Below are positions 7,234 to 10,140 of a DNA stretch of 10,140 bases, one piece after another. How positions within the stretch are numbered: the stretch's first letter is position 1; each line of letters opens with the position of its first letter. Source of the DNA: Pseudomonadota bacterium (GTDB lineage: Bacteria > Desulfobacterota > Desulfobacteria > Desulfobacterales > RPRI01); assembly GCA_018830925.1 (NCBI GenBank), contig JAHJRK010000541.1, positions 1 to 10,140 on the forward strand. Reading direction: 5' to 3'. The notes beneath the pieces were generated by a model, which did not search any database, was not told where the DNA came from, and was given only the letters and a program-made list of their open reading frames with translations. The translations under genes were made by a program, and so were the position numbers.

Positions 7234-8149
7234 CTATGATCTCCCTCATAAACCGGATTTCATTTGCGGCGGATTCGTTACCGGCCAGAAGGTTTTCCAA
7301 TTGACACAAATTCATGTTCAGGTCTTTCCTCGACTGCCTTATATATGCCAGTCCTTCGGAAATCTGTTTGTGAATTTCTTCCACTTCCGGAGGTACGCCG
7401 GCTGAGTCGATCTTTGTCGAAGAAGGGTTTTCAAATAATTCTTCCGTGGCCTCAGCAACCATCCGGCTCGCAGGTTTTATGAAAAAAAACTCTATCAGCA
7501 GACCAACAAGTAAAGCGGTTAACAGAATTGAAAAAATCAGTTTGTAACGAAACGCTCTGAAAAGCGCTGCTTTTTTATCATCAATAACCGACTTACTGAA
7601 AGCAATCCCCAGGATGCCTTTGTTTCCTCCAAATGGAGGCAAAATCGGAATCATGACATAGTATTTGCCTTCATGTTCACGGATGACGGTGCTTTTTGCG
7701 TTCCAGTCAAACAGCCTGCTTACGGGTAATGTTTTATTTGCATTGGATGGGTGGCTTATTATTTTTACGGCATCGGTATCAGTCACGGTTGAGCCGCTCG
7801 CTACAATAAATTCCGCCTTGCCCGAGAAAAAGAGATTGTTGCCTTCTTCGTCAGCAAGGAATATTTCTGAAATATCCTCGGATTGACCATACAGTGGATT
7901 AACAAGGTTTTCCATCCCGACAAAGCCGCCAAGACGCTTGCCGAACTTAAGAGCGGTTTCAATTTTATGTTTTAAGTCCTTGCCAAGAATCTCATATTTT
8001 GATGTGAGGGTTTTTAAGTATATTTTTTCAAAAGATAAAACACTGAGATACATGCCAAGTGAGTAGGAGAGAGATAAAATTCCCACAACAATTAATATTA
8101 TCTTGCTGCGAAAGCCGATAATATTTTTCAGGGATTTTTGTGGCCGCAT
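7223..8149 (-). CDS. Two-TM sensor-like membrane protein without an output domain
   Basis: A 308-residue protein. TM1 is about residues 16-36. An extracytoplasmic domain spans 37-200 with LSFEKIYLKTLTSKYE, GGFVGMENL, EIFLADEEGNNLFFSG and a C-terminal half (YYVMIPILPPFGGNKGILG) typical of Cache-like ligand domains. TM2 is 201-224, followed by IKPASRM, a HAMP-like start, and an amphipathic helical tail (255-306). No histidine kinase, methyl-accepting, GGDEF or phosphatase domain follows; the stop lies inside the next gene. The first 110 residues align with the N terminus of that next gene, the sensor-MFS fusion. The ATG at 8149 has no good ribosome binding site. It may act as a partner or regulator of the MFS fusion. 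I recognise the architecture but not a named family. Confidence 0.75.
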   Translation of the reverse strand: MRPQKSLKNIIGFRSKIILIVVGILSLSYSLGMYLSVLSFEKIYLKTLTSKYEILGKDLKHKIETALKFGKRLGGFVGMENLVNPLYGQSEDISEIFLADEEGNNLFFSGKAEFIVASGSTVTDTDAVKIISHPSNANKTLPVSRLFDWNAKSTVIREHEGKYYVMIPILPPFGGNKGILGIAFSKSVIDDKKAALFRAFRYKLIFSILLTALLVGLLIEFFFIKPASRMVAEATEELFENPSSTKIDSAGVPPEVEEIHKQISEGLAYIRQSRKDLNMNLCQLENLLAGNESAANEIRFMREIIDEK

Positions 8150-8170
8150 ATTTTATAGATTATCCGTTGC

Positions 8171-8320
8171 TTAAGATGTCATGCCTTTTGAAAAATCCGT
8201 GAGCACAACAGGCTGAAAGCAGCCTGACTCGAAACTCATGGGACTATGCAAATCACTGTTAACATTGCAGCGAAGCTTTCCCCCGTACTTTTTAGTGAAC
8301 TTTTTGCTTTGCCGTCCGTA
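8171..8320 (-). pseudogene. C-terminal remnant of a second GNAT gene
   Basis: Between SBP2 and the sensor gene the - strand has an open frame with no start codon at its head (it follows TGA at 8323-8321) and a TAA at 8173-8171. From 8293 it reads KKYGGKLRCNVNSDLHSP, then MSFESGCFQPVVLTDFSKG. This aligns without gaps with the intact GNAT gene: KKYGGKLR is identical, then V, L, P, F, S and LTDF recur at the same spacing. The catalytic GNAT fold is absent, and the fragment stops about 50 residues before the intact protein would. Its place directly after SBP2 mirrors GNAT after SBP1, so it is best explained as a deleted copy of the duplicated module. Residues before KKYGG (8294-8320) do not align well. 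Confidence 0.65.
8209..8226. repeat. Perfect 7-bp inverted repeat
   Basis: CAGGCTG (8209-8215) and CAGCCTG (8220-8226) pair around the loop AAAG. It falls inside the GNAT remnant, downstream of SBP2 on the - strand. No real T-tract follows, so it is at best a weak terminator for SBP2. Confidence 0.5.
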
Positions 8321-8356
8321 TCATAAATTTATACGAGAGCATCATCATTGTGCGAT

Positions 8357-9523
8357 CTATTTGGCAACAGCAATGCTCTTAAACACTTCATCTGAAGAAC
8401 CAAGGATATCAACACCCGGTTTGTATCCTATAATCTTGGCTGTCTTGAGGTTGATGGCAATCCTCGGGGGATCTTCAAAAAGCTGTTCAAGATCGTGGGG
8501 TTTTGCTCCGTTGAATATTTTCGCGATTGTTTCCGCATGGAAACGGGCAATGTATTTGAATCCTGCCCTTGCAATACTCAGCAATACGCCATGTTTTACT
8601 TCATCGGTCCCGAGCTGCGAGAAAGTTGGTGTTTTGTTGCGCATTAAAGGAGCCAGTAATTTATCCATATTCTGAAGTGATACACCGCGATGAACAGTTA
8701 TATAAAAAGCGTCAACTTTCGGGGCGAGTTCTTCGTGGCATTTCAAAACCGAATTCTGAGCCTCTTCCATTGAAACACCGGAAAAGGGCGCGTTACAGGT
8801 TATTACCTTGAAGCCTTTTTCCCCGGCAACTTTTTCGATATCATCAATGGCGGCGTAGGACCTTCCTACAATGGTATCCTTTTCAAGAACTACCCCCAGT
8901 CTTTTGAATTTGAATATATCATAAAAGATCCGAATCTGCCGTTCATAACGGGTTGGATCAACACGTGCGTTCAGGTGATCATATCCTGAATCATTTACGC
9001 TTTTTGCAATTTTTGAAGCAATCGGGTTGCTTGCCGACATGACAATGGTAGGTACCGAATGCTCGTTATTCGCAAGATCCTGGCCGGCCCATGTTCCCAT
9101 GGCCAGCATAAGGTCTATGTCTTTCTTCTGGTTCAGACGTTCTATGATTAATTGCCTGTTTTTCGGGCGCAGGCTGTCATCCCAGTTGTTTGACCAGTAA
9201 GCATCCTGTACGAATTCAAGGTAATCGCTTTTCAGATTTTTTGAAATCCATGACCATAACTGCTTTGTATCATTAGCATCGGCTGATGGCGGGAAAGCGG
9301 GTTTTTTAGCCCAGCCAAGATCTGAAAGAGCCGCAACCAGAGCGCGCAGGTTGTCGGGATAATTTCCGTAAGGGCCGCCTTCAAGATAACCCACCCGCCA
9401 TTTTTTGCCTTTGTTCATTTTTGGAGTAACAGGATAATTCCCCTTGTCTATCGCATATACATTTGAAAAAAAGAAGCAGATAATAAAAAGTGCTGTTATT
9501 GCAGACTTAAAGAGGTGTTTCAT
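8357..9523 (-). CDS. Periplasmic ABC-type substrate-binding protein, ABC_sub_bind family (SBP2)
   Basis: A 388-residue paralogue of SBP1 with the same features: a signal peptide (MKHLFK, hydrophobic core, SNVYA cleavage), WRVGYLEGGPYGNYPDN, DIDLMLAMGTWAGQDLANNE, PTIVMSASNPIAS, LNARVDPTRYERQIRIFYD, PTFSQLGTDEVKHG and the C-terminal RIAINLKTAKIIGYKP. About three quarters of positions match SBP1 by eye, with a one-residue gap near residue 90; conservation is highest in the segments expected to line the cleft. Differences cluster in residues 70-110 and at the inter-lobe segment after APFSGV, so ligand preference may differ. The ATG at 9523 is chosen over the one at 9529, because GGAG abuts the latter and because it aligns with SBP1. 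It is preceded by the shared upstream element and followed by a GNAT remnant. Confidence 0.87.
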   Translation of the reverse strand: MKHLFKSAITALFIICFFFSNVYAIDKGNYPVTPKMNKGKKWRVGYLEGGPYGNYPDNLRALVAALSDLGWAKKPAFPPSADANDTKQLWSWISKNLKSDYLEFVQDAYWSNNWDDSLRPKNRQLIIERLNQKKDIDLMLAMGTWAGQDLANNEHSVPTIVMSASNPIASKIAKSVNDSGYDHLNARVDPTRYERQIRIFYDIFKFKRLGVVLEKDTIVGRSYAAIDDIEKVAGEKGFKVITCNAPFSGVSMEEAQNSVLKCHEELAPKVDAFYITVHRGVSLQNMDKLLAPLMRNKTPTFSQLGTDEVKHGVLLSIARAGFKYIARFHAETIAKIFNGAKPHDLEQLFEDPPRIAINLKTAKIIGYKPGVDILGSSDEVFKSIAVAK

Positions 9524-9529
9524 TTCCAT

Positions 9530-9533
9530 CTCC
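9530..9533 (-). promoter_or_regulatory. Ribosome binding site that fixes the SBP2 start
   Basis: GGAG on the - strand ends directly against the ATG at 9529 and six bases before the ATG at 9523. Only the second spacing is workable, so SBP2 begins MKHLFKS, in register with SBP1 MNRVFKS. Confidence 0.75.
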
Positions 9534-9587
9534 TAATAGACATATAATGTGCGTAATGAGTTTGCAGCAGTTTGTTGTTTAAGATAA

Positions 9588-9617
9588 ATTTTATTATCAT
9601 TATTTGTTTAAAATCAA
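9588..9617 (-). promoter_or_regulatory. Candidate sigma-70-type promoter for SBP2
   Basis: On the - strand TTGATT (9617-9612) is followed after 18 bases by TAAAAT (9593-9588), a 5-of-6 match to the -10 consensus, about 64 bases before the start codon. The -35 is the identical part of the shared upstream element. Confidence 0.45.
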
Positions 9618-9631
9618 ACAGAATATCTCAT
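9594..9631 (-). repeat. Upstream element shared with SBP1 (copy 2)
   Basis: Counterpart of 4905-4943. TTATCATT, the AATCAAACAGAAT core and TCTCAT recur in the same order and spacing, 71-108 bases before SBP2. The rest of this gap (9524-9737) shows no gene. Confidence 0.55.
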
Positions 9632-9673
9632 CGTCCTTCTCTCAATTAGTTGGAAGAGAGGGGTTCAGGATTC

Positions 9674-9688
9674 TCCGCCTGAGGCGGA
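9674..9688. repeat. Short GC-rich hairpin downstream of the MBL gene
   Basis: TCCGCC (9674-9679) and GGCGGA (9683-9688) form a 6-bp perfect stem with the loop TGA. On the - strand it lies about 50 bases past the MBL-fold stop and is not followed by a T-run. It could be a transcript-end hairpin or a dispersed palindromic repeat. Confidence 0.45.
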
Positions 9689-9737
9689 AAGGGGTTAAGT
9701 CTCAGTTTTCATGCTTGCAGGGTACGCCCGGAAAAAT

Positions 9738-10140
9738 TTACAAAGATTCCGGTGCAAAGGGCCGGCAAGTCCCGTGCCCGGGATAAAGATATCTAATTTC
9801 TTTAAATTTCCTGATGCGCCTGACAGAATCATCCTGATCTTTTTTCGATGAGACATATTGGTTGACTAAAACATTTCCACCGAGCACAAGAAGAAAATCG
9901 CCCGAGACAAAAACGCCGCTTTCAGGTTCAAGAAAAGAGACAGAATCCGGTCTGTGACCTGGAGTATGTATGGACGTAAACCCGGGTATGAGATCGCTCT
10001 TTTCGCGGAAATATTCCGTGCGTTCGGAGGGAAACCCTTTTTTAAAAGGTGTTCCGTAAAGATCGCCGCTTAGAAGGTCCTTGAAATTTAAAAAGTAGCC
10101 GTATTCTTTCATGCAGGGAAGCAGTGTGCTTTGAATATCG
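9738..10140 (-). CDS. Metallo-beta-lactamase-fold hydrolase, N-terminal part outside window
   Basis: The frame stays open to the right edge, so the ATG at 10112 is probably internal; 133 residues are visible. TSIHTPGHRPDSVSFL carries the third metal-binding His, VFVSGDFLL the bridging Asp (motif 4), and YLYPGHG the last His (motif 5). The HxHxDH motif would lie before the visible part. The layout resembles the glyoxalase II-like group of the superfamily, enzymes that hydrolyse thioesters or related substrates at a dinuclear metal site; the substrate cannot be assigned. The gene stops shortly after PGHG (CRPFAPESL), so it lacks the C-terminal extension of classical glyoxalase II. It is on the same strand as SBP2 but separated from it by 214 bases, with a hairpin and a promoter candidate, so it is probably a separate transcript. 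Confidence 0.8.
   Translation of the reverse strand, partial: DIQSTLLPCMKEYGYFLNFKDLLSGDLYGTPFKKGFPSERTEYFREKSDLIPGFTSIHTPGHRPDSVSFLEPESGVFVSGDFLLVLGGNVLVNQYVSSKKDQDDSVRRIRKFKEIRYLYPGHGTCRPFAPESL

Noticed and set aside
8150..8180. GATAAT followed by TATAAA as a promoter for the sensor gene
   Set aside because: A -10 at either place would start transcription at or inside the start codon, and no reasonable -35 is found at 16-18 bases.
8238..8675. A + strand frame of 145 codons across the end of SBP2
   Set aside because: Two thirds of it is antisense to SBP2, and its composition follows the SBP2 codons; the rest covers the GNAT remnant on the other strand.
9610..9631. Five-codon frame MR(N/Y)SV as an SBP leader peptide
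   Set aside because: Too short to judge, and it coincides with the likely -35 region, which would leave it untranscribed. Kept only as an alternative in the shared-block finding.

Overview
The window looks like chromosome from a Gram-negative, probably anaerobic bacterium of moderate G+C content. A LolA-type lipoprotein chaperone implies an outer membrane. The style of the TPR lipid-envelope-like protein and of the periplasmic solute-binding proteins resembles Desulfobacterota (former Deltaproteobacteria). This placement is an inference from protein style, because no rRNA or other marker is present.

Layout. Positions 1-1469 (+ strand) hold the 3' part of a lolA-like gene, overlapping by a base or so with nadA (quinolinate synthase). 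Everything else lies on the - strand, converging on nadA. Read in transcription order, from the right edge leftwards: the C-terminal part of a metallo-beta-lactamase-fold protein (10140-9738); a gap with a shared upstream element; periplasmic solute-binding protein SBP2 (9523-8357); a decayed C-terminal fragment of a GNAT acetyltransferase gene (8320-8171); a two-TM sensor-like protein with no recognisable output domain (8149-7223); a protein that joins a related sensor module to a complete MFS transporter (7233-5125, overlapping the previous gene); a gap with three 27-bp tandem repeats that fold into hairpins, plus the shared upstream element again; SBP1 (4852-3680); an intact GNAT acetyltransferase (3638-2823); and a secreted TPR protein with an LPP20/FlgT-like domain and a Cys-rich tail (2792-1566).

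How the genes may work together. SBP1 and SBP2 are close paralogues (about three quarters identical by eye). Each is, or was, followed by a GNAT gene, and each is preceded by the same ~38-bp upstream block, so the locus carries a duplicated SBP-GNAT module whose second GNAT copy has been mostly deleted. No ABC permease or ATPase is visible, so the SBPs look like orphan ligand-binding proteins. Between the two modules sits a pair of membrane proteins whose extracytoplasmic sensor domains are related to each other. One ends in a short helical tail and the other in an MFS transporter. The most interesting hypothesis here is a periplasmic ligand-sensing and transport unit (SBP + paired sensors + sensor-fused MFS). 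This is inference from gene order and domain content only.
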